Under the pieces are notes generated by a model that worked only from the letters and a program-made list of their open reading frames with translations, was not told the DNA's origin and made no database searches. This document shows, piece by piece, positions 1 through 13,545 of a stretch of DNA of 64,000 nucleotides. A program made the position numbers and the translations under genes. How positions within the stretch are numbered: the first letter of the stretch is position 1; each line of letters opens with the position of its first letter. This DNA is from Apostichopus japonicus (taxonomy: Eukaryota; Echinodermata; Holothuroidea; Aspidochirotida; Stichopodidae), in the NCBI RefSeq assembly GCF_037975245.1, contig NC_092565.1, positions 8,342,999 to 8,406,998 on the forward strand, given 5' to 3'.

Positions 1-1842
1 GCCCAAAAAAACCCACTGCAAAACGTTTAAAAAACTATAACAACCCGAGTCAAAGCCCGCGTCCATGTAAACGAGCACTATAATACAGAACAGTCTTATA
101 TAAATAACCTTCAACTTTCTAAAAATATTACTCCCTTCTATAGATGATTCTTGAATCCTCCAATCGACTTCAAACAATTTTATTCACGGTGCATGTTGCA
201 GCTTCATGTGTGCGTCGAAGCTGGTAGCAACCATGTAGCCCACCCCCCCCCCCTCCCCTCCCATTTTTATTCTGAATAGCTATTCTGCTTGTAAATGGGT
301 GAAATGGTACAAATCAATTAACCTTTCGCTATTATTCTTATTTGAGTCCGTTTAATCTATAGCTGAGAATTAGCATGTTCTTGAGAAATTAATCTCAGTG
401 TTTATTTTAAAGAAAATAGACCAAACGATTATACAACGCAATGTGCATAACTGTTGATACATTTTGTGAGCAGTTATCATGACGTAACCGTAAAAGTCTA
501 TTTAAATTAATTTTCTTGATGAATGATCAGTTGGAACAGGGAGTAAGTTTCCTGTTTGAAACCGCTCCTGCAACAAATTACATTATTAAAAGCGATGTTT
601 TGTACTGTAATACGTTTAATACGTATATACGCACCTAGACCATTTCGTTCATACTTGCAATGTAAATGGCAGTTGTTTCTGATAAAAAGTTGCGCCAGTG
701 TGTCTGTTCTGATAAACTGAACTATATGGAAATCGATTACTAAGTGGATGACGTTAGTTCATGATACGTATACCATAGTGTAACTATAGCGTCCACTAAA
801 TGTTACATTATGCATTATACCTCCATTCATTTATGTAAATAAGTATAGTACTCAAAAAAATGATATTCTTTAGCAACTGACGCCTCATCACTATCAAAAC
901 AGACCTATACATCTTACGAGAATATTTCGTAACTACATCATAAGTTATAAGCTGTGTGGAATATGATTACAATCTCAACAGTGTGTGTTCGATATATCGA
1001 ACAGTGTACACAAACCACATTAGTAAGCCAAGATTAGGTAACGGGAGTGCTGCATGCCGCGACCGCCTCGATAGCAGGATTATAAAGTGCTTTCTGGAAC
1101 GCGGCAAAACAGGAGATATGTTCATACGATGCGAAAATGAAATATTATATCGTGAACCAATTTCAGACATAGCAGACAGTAAAGGAATTCTGCAGTGCTT
1201 TTATTTTTGTTGGAGATTTCCTGGGCAATATTCTCTGCGCAAAAAAAATCCATTTATGATTAATTAGATTCATCAATCAGTCAGTATCATCAATAATCAT
1301 AAGTCTCACTTAATATGTTGACATGTTTGATGGAAATTAGAGGAAATATTTTATCTTCCATGCATAGCCTTGAATAATGTCGTAAAATAACCAGTCCCGT
1401 TTATTCCAAAGCAAATGATGTTAATCAATTTAACTCTTTCTGTGATTCCAACTTCACATGAAATAGTTATACTAGACATGTATCAGCAATTTGCAATTTA
1501 GATTTCCATTTGCGATGTATAAGCACCCTTTGAGCAAAACTCAAGTATAGTGTGAGCTGTGGACATCTCTTCCTCTCTGTAAAGAATGCTTTTTTAGACA
1601 GTAATATTAGATTACCGACATCCTTGTTTAAAATCGTCAACAACCTTGGAATCTTTTATCGAAAATGCCAGGAGAGTCGATGCCAAACGAAATAGTTTGT
1701 AGACAAATAATAACAGCAAAGAGACGTGGAAAGGTGTGTGACAGATGTATAAACTACTTCTTCGTGACATTTCTCATCTCATCGCTCCTACAGGGGAATG
1801 AGAAGATTTTAGTCGGTTTGTCATAGAACCCTGGATATCTCA
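1..1842. other. No gene recognised
   Basis: AT-rich sequence with a C-run at 242-253. The short ORFs show no protein-like features. No repeat family recognised. Confidence 0.6.
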
Positions 1843-1871
1843 GTTGCCATAGCAACAGTTGCCATGGTAAA
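1843..1871. promoter_or_regulatory. Two adjacent RFX X-box motifs
   Basis: GTTGCCATAGCAAC at 1843-1856 is a near-perfect palindromic X-box, the site of RFX factors. One base later GTTGCCATGGTAAA (1858-1871) is a second, slightly diverged site. No gene is visible beside them in the window, so function is inferred from the motifs alone. Confidence 0.5.
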
Positions 1872-2822
1872 GATGAATGTTTTCTGAGGTGCAAGTCTCG
1901 GGGTTAACCCTGGGTGGGTTGACCGAGGGAGACAGGACGATTATATCTGGGCAGGGTCCAAATTTGTGTGTATGGTGGGTGAGTTTGCGTGGATGCGTGA
2001 GCGTGTGTCTGTTACACCTGTAATTTCCTATCAAAGACTCCTCCTAAACCAGTGCTTCTCATCCTTTTCTCTCAGATTCGACCCCCCCCCCCCACCTGCA
2101 GGGTGATAAAGTGTTTCCTCCATCCCCCTCCCCAAATACTTTTACAAAAACTTACCATATATTTGTTTCAATCACTTTCTTTTCACACACACTGTAACGG
2201 CGAACATAACGATTCAATCAATGTTCATATTATCTGTTGCGATTCACTCTATAGTACACAAAATAATGTGTTCATCGTTATCTGTAATCCTTGGATATGG
2301 ACATAATCAAAGTAGGCTACGTGTGTTCAGAGGTTGAGTTATCTGAATTTATAAAACAATGGATTGACATGACCAAAACGACCTCCTCTAAGGGAGCCCG
2401 CTGCCGTCATTTTAATTTAAAGGAGCATTCCAATGATTCAAAACATATTTAGACCTGGATATATTGAAACCCGGAACCTTCTGTATAAAGTCATCTTTAA
2501 GACTGCTGTTTCATCTATATAATGGTACAAATTCAAACTAGTATGTCTAACCAATGTGCACTATACAGTAGGCTACTTAAACGTGTGCTCGTGAACATTA
2601 AGTATATTTAACATATCATTATAGGGTTCAGTTTCGATTTTTCCCCTCTGTACCTCTAACCTCACCCCTCTTGAGATTTTAACAAATATAATGGAAATTT
2701 TAAGATAAAACAATTCAAGTGAAACTTCGAATGAAATGTTGAAAATTTCGACTTGTTCCCACTAAATCGACTATTTATATTAAAAAACAAATTGAGAAAG
2801 AACTATAACAGAATGCGGAATG

Positions 2823-2893
2823 TTCGTTCTATCAGTAAGTTCGTCCTATTAGATATTTCGTCCTATCAGTGCGTTCGTTCTATCAGTGAATAA
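2823..2893. repeat. 17-bp tandem repeat, four copies
   Basis: TTCGTTCTATCAGTGAA-type units in direct tandem. Confidence 0.8.
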
Positions 2894-3039
2894 GGTCCGC
2901 CCATTTTTGGTTTTTACCGAGCCTTGTTACCAGAAAGAGAGCGCTATTTCGCTCATCTTGATGGCGCACTTCAAGAATGATTAACACTGCGTTGGTATCG
3001 CAGCGTGTGGTAAGAAATAGTACGGTACCGAGGAACGTT

Positions 3040-3235
3040 AGGGGTTTCTTTACTGATTATGGGAGGGGAGAGGGGTGTTAGGACCTGCGGGCATGTTAGT
3101 ATTTGGTTTATCGATTACTGACCGGGGGGGGGGTGTGGTGCACCTCCATGAGACGTTAGGGCTATTTACCGATTATTGAAGGGGAGATGGTGTAGGCATC
3201 CGGGAGCACTAGGGGTTTAGGAGCTATGTAAGTAT
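3040..3235. repeat. Degenerate G-rich tandem repeat
   Basis: Two to three diverged units of about 70-90 bp with TTTACTGATTATGG / TTTACCGATTATTG followed by GGGGAGA-like G runs. Confidence 0.55.
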
Positions 3236-3239
3236 TTGT

Positions 3240-4639
3240 CAGTATTATGGTTATAGCATAACGGTTAAAATAAACCTCTGAGCACGTGAATACTTTTAAA
3301 ATTACAGTGACGCATAAGAAATGCTATTCACTCACGAATGTCCAATATAATTTCTTTATTCTATACTAAGGTCAATCATAAAGGCTTTCTTTGACTCACA
3401 ATATTTCCTTAAAAGGAATGTTTCCCTGCCCTCCTCCCATCACAACGACGCTCACATCAAATTTCGGCATCTATGTTTAATCAACAAACAACTTTTTCTA
3501 TAGTTTCTTTAATAAAGGGATCTGCAATCCTCCGCGTGTGACCAGAATTTGCTTGTAGGTCACTCGTGGGATCAATTTTTCCCCCAACATATACGCACTG
3601 AGACTCTTAAAGGTTATGCACCTATCATATATAAACATTTCATTCGCGGCACCCATATTCCTGTTTTTTTTTCGCGATACACGAGGAAAAGTCGTAGATA
3701 CGGTATATAGTTAGATGGGGTTTGAGTTTCAGTTTTAATATACAGGTATTATAGAAACACTACTGGAACAGTCATCTATTGTGGTTATTTAAATTTGTTC
3801 TTAACGGAAAAAAAGATATTTAAACTATCGTTAATTATTTGGCCTCGTTTTATCAGGGAGTTGTTCGGCGGTCACATCAACACAGTTGCGAACAGAAATG
3901 GAGAGACAATCGTTTGTTAATTGATGGCGCTCTATCGTAATAATATCAAAGCTATGAATTTGTCGACCAAAATTTCGCTGGTGTAGAGAAAGCCATTTCA
4001 AGGGTTACTCGCAATGGTCGATTATTTTGTAATCAGCAAAAGCTATCATGTTTTACGTTGCATTGGTATTTTATCGTCATTCATTGGACTATTTCATTTC
4101 GTATGTGCATCGAAACACGTAGTGGTGTTTATCAATTTTACATGATGCGAAAGACACAATACAGTATTAATATGATAGTTAAATCATACTGTACCATAAT
4201 ACATTATTTCAAAATCTGCTAAAAACGGTCACAAAATGTTGTGACACAATACTTGACGTTGATATTAACCAGAATGCTGAAATCGGTATCAATCTCAGCT
4301 AAGCGCCTTCTCGCAGTTCCCGAAAGGATTTTTTCCTTTTTTTTCCCTTATTTTTTTTACAGAAAATTGCTAAATGACGACGATGCTAAGATAAGCATAA
4401 ACCAAACGTTAAATTTAAATTACAACAGCTGCTTGTTATACCAGTTATGTTATAAGTGGGGCTGTATAAGTATTATCAATTCAATTTGTTATAGGCTACC
4501 TATTAAGCTTGATGGTATGGTATGTGATGGTATGATTGGACTATTATAACAGTCATTTGGTATAACAGTCAATTTAGGATTGTAGAATTCCAAAGGGTTA
4601 TTTCTTAAACTGTCATGCAGTACTTTTGTTTATAACCAG
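3240..4639. other. No gene recognised
   Basis: AT-rich, unremarkable. The ORF at 4241-4549 has no recognisable domain, conserved-looking segment or credible exon borders. Confidence 0.6.
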
Positions 4640-5145
4640 AGATCCAACAGACTTATGTGAGAACATTGCGTCAGTTTTCAAACTTTGACCTCTGTTAATC
4701 GCACATGACATTTGACCCACACAAAAACAATGTTTTTTTCATTAAGTTGGATCGATATACCACCTATGAAATCAAGTTTTAGGTTTATTGTTCTCACAAA
4801 ATGTTCAGAAGCTGAGCTCTGTTTCCCGAAAATGACCTTTGACCTCCACTAAAAACATTAGGTTTCTTGTACTTAATTAGGTGGATCCATATATCACGTT
4901 AACAGTTCAGCAAACCTTACTTTTTCATTTATCATGTTAAGAAGAATTTCAGACCTTCATCGCTGTTGACCTCAAATGACCTTTGACTTCGACAAAGCAA
5001 TATCTTTGGCTCTTTCACTTAATAAGGTGGAACCACATACCATGTATCACGTGCACTTTCATCGCCCACACTCACACATACAAACGTATATCATCAACAT
5101 CGCATAGATTTCTATTGCTTTTTGCAAGGAATCAACAAATTCCCC
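4640..5145. repeat. Dispersed repeat carrying TGACCT half-sites, copy 1
   Basis: Consists of about three tandem units of 130-150 bp, each with ACTTTGACCTCTGTT-like and TGACCTTTGACCT sequence. It ends in a CA-rich stretch and a hairpin-like end around TTGCAAGGAATCAAC. The same architecture recurs at 13035-13545, and its last part near 36115. A perfect DR1 (TGACCTTTGACCT) lies at 4833-4845 and a one-base variant at 4977-4989. Confidence 0.8.
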
Positions 5146-5286
5146 ATTAAAGGAAAAGCAACCATTAGCTGTCCATTACCCGATAATGATGAACAACTCA
5201 CGCAAACAGCTATAGGAAACTCAATCTTCCTTTGAGAGGTAACCTTGTCAAAAGTTGTGTCTAGGAGCTGTCATTTTGCAAAAGTG

Positions 5287-5385
5287 TTACAATAATAATA
5301 ATAATAACAATAATAATAATAATTAACATTTATATAGCGCTTTTACGTAACGAATATCTCAAAGTGCTTTACAAAGTCAAAGTGA
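5287..5385 (-). repeat. Retroelement 3' end with ATT tail (SINE/LINE-like)
   Basis: Read on the minus strand: GTAAAGCACTTTGAGATATT, then AAAAGCGCTATATAAATG, then a (TTA)n tail. This hairpin-plus-tail form is widespread at the 3' ends of animal LINE/SINE families of CR1/L2 type; the exact family is not determined. Confidence 0.55.
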
Positions 5386-6184
5386 AAACCCCTAATTGGG
5401 AAAAGATATTTTATTATCAGTTTGGGAAAGGTTGTTCGTTACGGTTATGTCTATCACATAGACGAATGATAGTGCATTTGTGTCTCCTTTAAGATTGCTG
5501 GATTGCAAGATATGCTAAATGTCTTTTTTGTCCTTTTGTATCAATATATAAAAATTCAATGTTCAAAGCCGATGAAGGATGTGTTCGTTCAAGAGGAACG
5601 TCCCTCTTTGAAAGGGAATTGCACTTGTCAGCTTATTACATCCCTAACTAATTGGTACAAATGGTTGTGTATGTTTAATAAGCTCGGCCATGGTAACCAC
5701 GCGTAAACCTCTCTCAGACGGTTTCGATCAATCAACAAACTATAACTTTATAAGCGAGTCTGATTATTTGACTTCTCGATATCTAAATAGTTGGTAAATA
5801 TCCAATCTTGTAGCAGTCGTCTTAAGGAGATACTATTTCCTCAAACCCTTTTCTGTAAACAGTGGAAATATGTTATCACATATTTCATTTTGCTTTCAGT
5901 ACAACCGCACATGTGGTCCCAACTACGTTGAAATCGTTTCTGATCGACGTCAGTAGCAAATATAGGCTGCCTATATATGCTCTATATGTGTGTGTAAACT
6001 ATCCATTCAGACCATCATGTTTCACAGCCTTTAGCAATGGATATTAAGAGATACAAGTGATCGTTGTTGAACTCCTGTACTTGGTGCATGGAAAGGTAAT
6101 GACAAATGACAAGATCCCTCGGAGACCTCGAATATTCCCTTAGTAAAGGAGACCTATAAAGTACGGAGCATGAACCTGGTCAAA
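5386..6184. other. No gene recognised
   Basis: Unique-looking non-coding DNA between a retroelement tail and the 60-70-bp repeats. Confidence 0.55.
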
Positions 6185-6420
6185 TATACTCTTTTGTTCA
6201 TCGAGTCATAGTCCACTATGAAGGGGGAAGGGTAACACCCTGTTATTCATCAGCTTACTGTCCGCTGTATATGGGAAGGGACATTGAACTAAGTGTTCAC
6301 TGTGTATGCAGAGGGGAAGGGACGTTTGTTCATCAAATCATATACTATGTATGAGAAGGGGACGGGATTTAGTTCATCAACTCATTGTATACACTGTGCA
6401 TTTGAAGACCGGGAAGGATA
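6185..6420 (+). repeat. Degenerate tandem repeat of 60-70 bp (direct arm)
   Basis: Units with GTTCATCAACTCATTGTA-like and GGGAAGGGAC-like sequence. The same unit appears inverted at 6765-6905. Confidence 0.65.
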
Positions 6421-6764
6421 ATTCTTTTCATATCTTCGCAATCCACTCTTGGTGCAGATGTTCTGTTCAGGCATGTCTGTCATCAATTTATGCTCTTGTC
6501 ATCATTTGATCGTTACAGAGCTTTTAGCAAAACAAATATGCAGTGAAGTAATTAGTCCCGTTTGGGGACGCTCGTCAAACATTACAATAGGGATATGTTG
6601 ATTATTTACATTTCTCATATTAAATCTTTTCGGATTGGAGTGGCTCACGAGACATTATTACTATGACCGCACATTTTAGTAACGTCAAACTTTTTTTTTT
6701 CAGGCAAAGTTTGAGTTGATTGGTAACTTTCGGCAAAACAATGGACTAAAGTAAGTCCACCTTC

Positions 6765-6905
6765 CCGTACAAAGTGGACAGTCAATAAGTTGATGAACAA
6801 AGCGTCTTACCCTTCCCGTACATATAGTGTTGAATGAACAAAACTCACTCCCACTTCTCATATACACAGTGAAAAATTAGTTAATGAGCAACACTGCCTC
6901 GCCCT
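6765..6905 (-). repeat. Degenerate tandem repeat of 60-70 bp (inverted arm)
   Basis: Reverse complement of the 6185-6420 unit (AAGTTGATGAACAAAG, CCCTTCCCGTAC). Together they make an imperfect foldback with a loop of about 340 bp. Confidence 0.6.
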
Positions 6906-9900
6906 TCCGAACATAGTATGGTAATGGCTGGGAGAAGAGCTCAGTTGGGGCATTCACATTCGGTCCGGGTAGATTTACACCACTACTCCTGGCTCAGGAC
7001 TATACCCGGCTTCAATCCAGCAATCTCACCTAAAAATTCAAGAGTATTTATCAGCAATACCTTGCGTTATGATCTAAATATATATCTAATTTAAAGCCTT
7101 AGCCTTTCATTTTCTCTGGGGCGCTTGCTGGGGAGGAACAATGATACGACATATGGAAGGTGGCATCAACAACCCCTTCACCCCCTCCTGTATAAATTCT
7201 GGTTCTACCTCTGGCCTTTCCATAAACGTTCATTTCGCTACCTAAATTAAATCAATCTGTCGGAAAAGATGTGCGTTTGCCGCCTCACAGCATTTGAAAT
7301 TCCGTGCACGCTATACGTTGCAAATGTCGTTCTATAGCTTCGCAATTTTATAAGAACCACTAAGCATTCCATCTAATGAAATATGCATGCCATATTCTAT
7401 AACTTCGTTAATATTTTCGCCACTTATAATTATGAATTTCTTCGTGAAAATAGAAAGAAAATAAAAAGAACAAACAGGGTTCTCCCTGACGTAATTCTTT
7501 CGTGTTTTTTTATCCTGTTTTCCTTCTAGCTTGTCCGAACTCAATTCTCTTCCACTTGACGTACTTAATCTTTTCCAATTATTTGACACTTCTTTTCAAC
7601 TATTCAAACATGTGTATTTTCACGATTCGTTTTATCCAGCCTCAGGTAATCTTGTTGAACCACTTCATTGGCCGGGTTCGGTTGGGTGTTACCTGAGTGC
7701 GGCTCATATATTGGTGTGTGTTCAAGTTAACGGGTGAGTCGTATCGAGTTTTACTTTAATATGTTTGATGAAAATGGCGTCTTCTCTGGTAAGTTCTTTA
7801 TTTCACCCCAGCGGTGAGTACTTCTCAAATGCGTCTATTGTTACAATATATCAAACATTTTCGTGAATAGAATCAAGAGTATTTCTAAATATCGCTTTAT
7901 ACTCACAGCTAATTGCAATCATAAAAAATCCTTCAAATATACTGATCAAACAGCTAAAAGCCATAAAGTCCAAACTTACATGGTTCTCACACTATTTAAG
8001 TACTCAAAACTTTTTATGGCAACTCATTGTTGCTTCGACCTAGTTAGATTAATTATAATATGAGCTTTGGGACTATATATGCAGTATGGGCTGGATAAAT
8101 GAAGTTGCTTTATCTCAAAGCAGGATTCTGCAGCATAAAATAGAGAATTTTATTAAAGTCAATAAAAGTTCAGCTTTTCAAGGTAAAGTGTAATTAATGA
8201 AAGGCGCTCCCGAGTCCGGTCTTTGGTTGTCATTAACTTTGGGAACGAAACCGTTAAGTGGCAGTGCATATAGACTACACATGGAACCATAACGTTAGGC
8301 GCCGTCCTCATAAACTATACCGTTCATATAAATATATGTCTCTACAGCTCTGTGTGTAGCTCACGCCCCCCCCCCCACTCCCCCCACACACACCTGAGGA
8401 TAGAAGTGACTCATTCCGTTAATGCATAGTGTAGCCTACTTTTTCCATTTTGGTAATGAAAATAATGAAGAAAGTACTATTTTGTTATTAAAAGAGTGAT
8501 TTTTTTCTTCATATTAGAAGTCTAATTCTAAAGGCCGTTTTGTTTAAAAGAGAAACATTCAAACACTGATCAAATTTGAGGTGATTTTCCGGTTTGCTTC
8601 CTTTAATCAATGTCCCCGTGCCCTTCGAAGTTTGTGCCCCCTCCACCGCCGATCCCCATACATATTGAATATTTTCCCGCCGTATATATGCTTCCACTCC
8701 ACAACAGTGCAACTGTGGGCAATGTGTTTGTGTTTCATGTGTCTAATATTTGGCTACTAGCCGACTACCTTTCTCCGGTCACGTGGTTATCCGTCAAACT
8801 TGGTCAAGTTTGAGTGAAAAGTATTTCGAGTTCTACTCCTAAACCATACGGCCGATGGCCTTGGTTATGTGCCCGGGCATAGAATTTAGTGCCTCCTGTG
8901 ATTTATGGCGTCATGCGGTCAAAGGTCGAATGAGCAAGTACTGCATCCAGTTGCGTCGAGGGTCATGTCGGACTCCGGGAACAATTATATCACAGGGACC
9001 CAGTTTTCAATTTTACTTCAGCTGTTTAGGAAAATAAGAACACATTTTTCTTTGTCCCATAATTCTCCGGGCGCCTAAATGACCCTCGCCCCCGGAGTTT
9101 ACCCCCCCCCCCCTTACCACTCTCGTCAAACCTGCATTCATATTATATGAATACATATGATGAACAGTAAACAGCGATCAACTTACGCCAGAAACTTGTG
9201 ACAACCAGTCCCATTGGCACAATGGTTACTTTAATATTATCACGTTAGCTTTTTAAGCACATCATGTATATATAATGTGTCAACTGGTCTCCTTAAAATG
9301 ATGAACCTATAGTGATGTATGTGCCCAATCTACTATAACGCAATTAAGGTCACTCAGCATATGAAAATAATCGTTCATAACTCTAACACGGTTGACCAGC
9401 CGAGAGTTATTACAATATGATTGAATGGTAGTATTTCAATTTCCAAGTCGTAACAATTTATGATTCGGTCATACCCCCTCCATACTACGTTCGAGGAGCA
9501 AGTGACCAACAGCGTAGCCCGTGTTTTCTTTATTCGAATAGCGACGTTAGTATCAACAAAAATGTTCGTACAACAATGTACACATTTATATTGCATGGTG
9601 AATATCCCATCATACACTCCAAAAATCTCATGACATCTCTTTTCGTAACATTACAAATGCGTGTTTGTTTGTTTTTGGGGGGGGGGGGGAGGGGGGTTAA
9701 CAGTAAAGTTAAAAATTAGTTTACAAAAATATTTACAGATTAATGAAATTCCCCTACACTAGGACGTAGTTCGGCGAACACCATTGAAAATTAATTGATT
9801 GTGGTCACGTGTTCAGCCCGTTTGAGCCAAAATCATTACAAAAAAATCATACATAAGAAAGATAATTTTCGACAAACAAAAAAAATCAACATTTCCCCAT

Positions 9901-12511
9901 GCGAGGGCTCTAGTTAAAACTAGTCTAAAAGTGTTCCTTGGCCTTACACACGGAGATGTTTAGAAGTAGGCCTATTGATTATTTTCTTCCGTTGAAATTT
10001 GTTTGCCTGTATTATTAAGTGATAACGCTTTTCCAATTGATGATTGAAATTCAAATAGCCTACGAGATTTTCTCGACTTTTATGTTCAAGACGTCCAATG
10101 GGATTTAACCCAAAACGCATTTAGCAGTAACCCTACATGCAATAACGCGTGTCTCCATTTGTAAATTGCTTCTCGGATAACCAAAATATGCCTAATCACT
10201 GTCCATTTACCTCTATAATAGATCCAAGAGCTGAACATTACTCCAGCAGCCTTTGTTGCAAGCTCTTCGCGCAGTGACAGCAGTAAAACCAACTGAATGC
10301 AGCGATAGGCTCTCTTCTGGGGGAGTTCTCTGAAAACGAATGCTAACCGGAACCAAGATATATTCTCACAAGCTTTTAAGACTCCTCAAAGGTGACTCAC
10401 TTCACTACATTTATATTACTTTGAATTCAGAGATCATAGTCTGTGAAAGTTTAGTGGGAAAAAATAACAGAGATCTCTATATATAGTAATTACCAAACTA
10501 AAACAAAGATTTTTTATTTCTTGCAGTCAACAGTTAGTTGAAATAGTTAATTGACCAATCAGTACGTAATACAAAGAGTATGAAACGCAGGAACTTGTAT
10601 TTTACATAGTTTTGTAAAGGAAGAAAATCGTAGATGTGAATTTATTAATCACGCATTGTCTGTTATGAAAAATTGCAAAGTGCAATTAATATTGCAAAGA
10701 TTAGTAAGTATAACACTGTATCTTGACAATATCATCACCCCATACATAGCTTTTCAGAAAAGGTTTTCTTTAACCTAACCCTAGTTGATGTCAGTATTTT
10801 GAATGTACCTATTGTCATTATAGGCGTTCAGGTCAGGGGCAGTGTGTAACGAGGTCATTTTCATCAGGCCAAGTCACACGTCATTTGATTTTACCGCGTG
10901 TCAAGTCAACTTACAAGTCGAGTCGAGTTTAGTTACAAGTCAAATATAAAGCCAACTGAAAAACCATAACAGATTATACATTAACGGTGAAGGCCCAGCA
11001 AGGTCTAACTTCATACAACATGCATGTGTATATGCATGGAAATCATCTAACTGAATTTTCACACCACCATTTATAACATTCAACCCAGGAATGCCGCATA
11101 AACTTAGATTTACTATATTCTAAATATACTACATATATTAGCACTCTGCTTACTTGATATGTATGCTCATATTTATTCTGAAAGTATAAAATATATTCTG
11201 TAAAAAAAAAAAGTATAAAATATATATAAAGTATAAAGTATATTATGAAAGTATGTTATATTTATAACACTCGTGTATCTTCTATCTATATCCTTCCAAT
11301 TGTGATTCGGTCTTTTTGAATTTAGGGAGATTACAGTCATTTTTGTTCGAAATAAAATAGTGCAGGTTATTTCAAGTCCCCTCTCAGCTATTTAAGTTAT
11401 TGCTCGGAGGACGTTCCTTCAAAACGACTGGATTATATAGCCTACTTGCTTCATGTCAGCCTGTTGTATTGTCGGTCAGAAATCGATATTGAATATAAAT
11501 AAAAATGATACATGACAGCTTTGAGATCGTTACTTTTTACTTCCTCCTTATACCAATCTATCTAGAAATATTCGCTCTTTGTTTTGTTATTAATTGTTGA
11601 ACAAACATCCTAACAGTTAAATTATATCATTTTGCGTTCAACGTTTCGCTTATCCTACATTCAAACCAACCCAGAATTTTCGTATTGTATGCGATTTCAT
11701 ACTCTAGTAGAAATCAAAGTTTCAATGGCGGCTCTGTAGTTCAAATGAGTCATAAACATGATTGGGGCTCGAAATTTCGTTTATTCAGAACGTGATCATT
11801 TCACGCTTTGTATTTATAATGTTGTAGTATATAGACTGAATGTATATAGAACACAGAAATCCGTGTTTGGAATTATTGGGTAACTCCCGCAATAGGCAAC
11901 TACTGTCTTTCAGTTAAGTAAAACGCCCTCTCTCTCAGGTAACGTTATTACCATGGAGACATCAGTTTACCCCCTGTTTAATTGCATACAGACTTCTCTC
12001 TACTCTCGTTAAATGCTGGCTTTCTCGACGCTTATCTTGTAATTTACACTCCAATAGAAACCATTTCACGAAGACATCTCTTACTCCCACAAACACCACG
12101 GTCATTTCCAACAAAGTGGGGCATTAATCCTTTATGAATCGGCCGAACATAACTCGCAACTTAAATGCGGCAACGATCAGATTCAATTTGGCTGAAATTG
12201 CCCATGAGAATCTGTAACGCACTAAAACGCCCATCCAGAATATCTATAAATCACCGGCTCCTGTCAGAAGTGCTTTTGGAATATAAAGATAGGTTGATCC
12301 GAGATCTCATTACGTTCAAGTCGGTTTTATGTGCTGTTATTTTATAGTCCTCGAGAGGATCAGGGACATAATTAGTCGGTAAGACACAAGACATGCTTTT
12401 GCTGTAAGCACTGTGTGGTTCACAAAACTTAACAGCTCCCAACCTGGTAAAAAGCAAAAAAAACACTGAAATCAGAATCAGTTTTATATGTTAAAGGGAT
12501 ATCATGAAAGA
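6906..12511. other. Gene-poor region
   Basis: No credible exon. Contains C/G homopolymer runs (8368, 9102, 9680), a stretch of AAGTCAA-like short repeats at about 10865-10950 and AT-rich simple sequence at 11180-11270. Confidence 0.55.
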
Positions 12512-12519
12512 CTTGTGAC

Positions 12520-12816
12520 CAGGCGCGTAGCCAGGAATTTGCCAAGGGAGGGGCGAAACTGTAGATTCGGCATTGCAAACTTTCTAAGCGTAGTGCCACT
12601 ATGATTGGCGCGAAGCGTACAAGAAAAGTTTGGCTGTAAATGCCTCCCAGATCGCCGGAAATGGCACTTCCTATGCCTTGTTAGTTGCATCTTAGCATTT
12701 TCTCTTTTAAAAATACTAGCGATATCATAAAAACCTTAAAAATTTTTGTAAAAAATATGCTCAAGGGGGGGGGGAGGCGGCTGCCCCCTTCGCCCCCCCC
12801 CTTGGCTACGCGCCTG
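12520..12816. mobile_element. hAT-type MITE with perfect 8-bp target duplication
   Basis: A 297-bp element with inverted ends CAGGCGCGTAGCCA and TGGCTACGCGCCTG. It is flanked on both sides by CTTGTGAC (12512-12519 and 12817-12824). The 8-bp duplication and CAG...CTG ends are diagnostic of hAT elements. There is no coding capacity. G-runs and C-runs near the right end resemble those in the other two hAT-like elements in this window. Confidence 0.9.
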
Positions 12817-13034
12817 CTTGTGACGTATTTCGTAGTATCAGGTTAATATTCAGAAAATCAAATAGAAAGAGTATGTGCCTGTAAGTCAGACTAAGTTAAT
12901 GAGTAGTTAATTAGTCGACAGCATGTTTGAATCCCCAAATATGGATATACCTGAATTAGCCCTATTATGAGAAAATTAGAGCTAGTCCATAAGAGACATA
13001 TTATTTACTCGCATAAAGGAGCATAACAATAGTA

Positions 13035-13545
13035 TTTTGATGAGAACATTCAATACACAATATGCTCACAAGATGTTCGTGCTGAAAATGGTGGATTAAC
13101 CTATCAAGTACGATGTTCATCTAAGCTTGGCTTTTGGAGTCACTGACCTTTGACCTTCACATAAATCATTGAGTTCTTACTAAGTTGGATCCACATACAA
13201 AACATGACGTTTACCCAACTTGACTTTTGAAGCAGCAATGTTTAAAAGAATTTCAGACTTTGACCTCTGTTGACCTCATATGACCTTTGACATCCACAAA
13301 AACATATCTGAGTTTCGTTCTTAATATTGTGGAGCCGCATCCAAAATATGGAAGCTTATCCAAGCCTGACATTTGCAATTATAACGTTTACATGGTTGTC
13401 AGACTTTGACCTCTCTTGACCTAGAATTACCTTTGACCTTCACAGCACACAAGCCATGACGTCACTTATACACATATACATACACACGCAAAATCACACG
13501 CCATCACCATTGCATAGATTCCTTTGGCCTTCGGCAAGGAATCAG
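13035..13545. repeat. Dispersed repeat carrying TGACCT half-sites, copy 2
   Basis: Same layout as the copy at 4640-5145. DR1-type sites occur at 13144-13156 (perfect), 13281-13293 and 13427-13439. The end is the hairpin GATTCCTTTGG / CGGCAAGGAATC. Confidence 0.85.

Noticed and set aside
6960-7030. Possible tRNA-like segment (GGCTTCAATCCAGC)
   Set aside because: No cloverleaf can be drawn and no A-box precedes it at the right distance.
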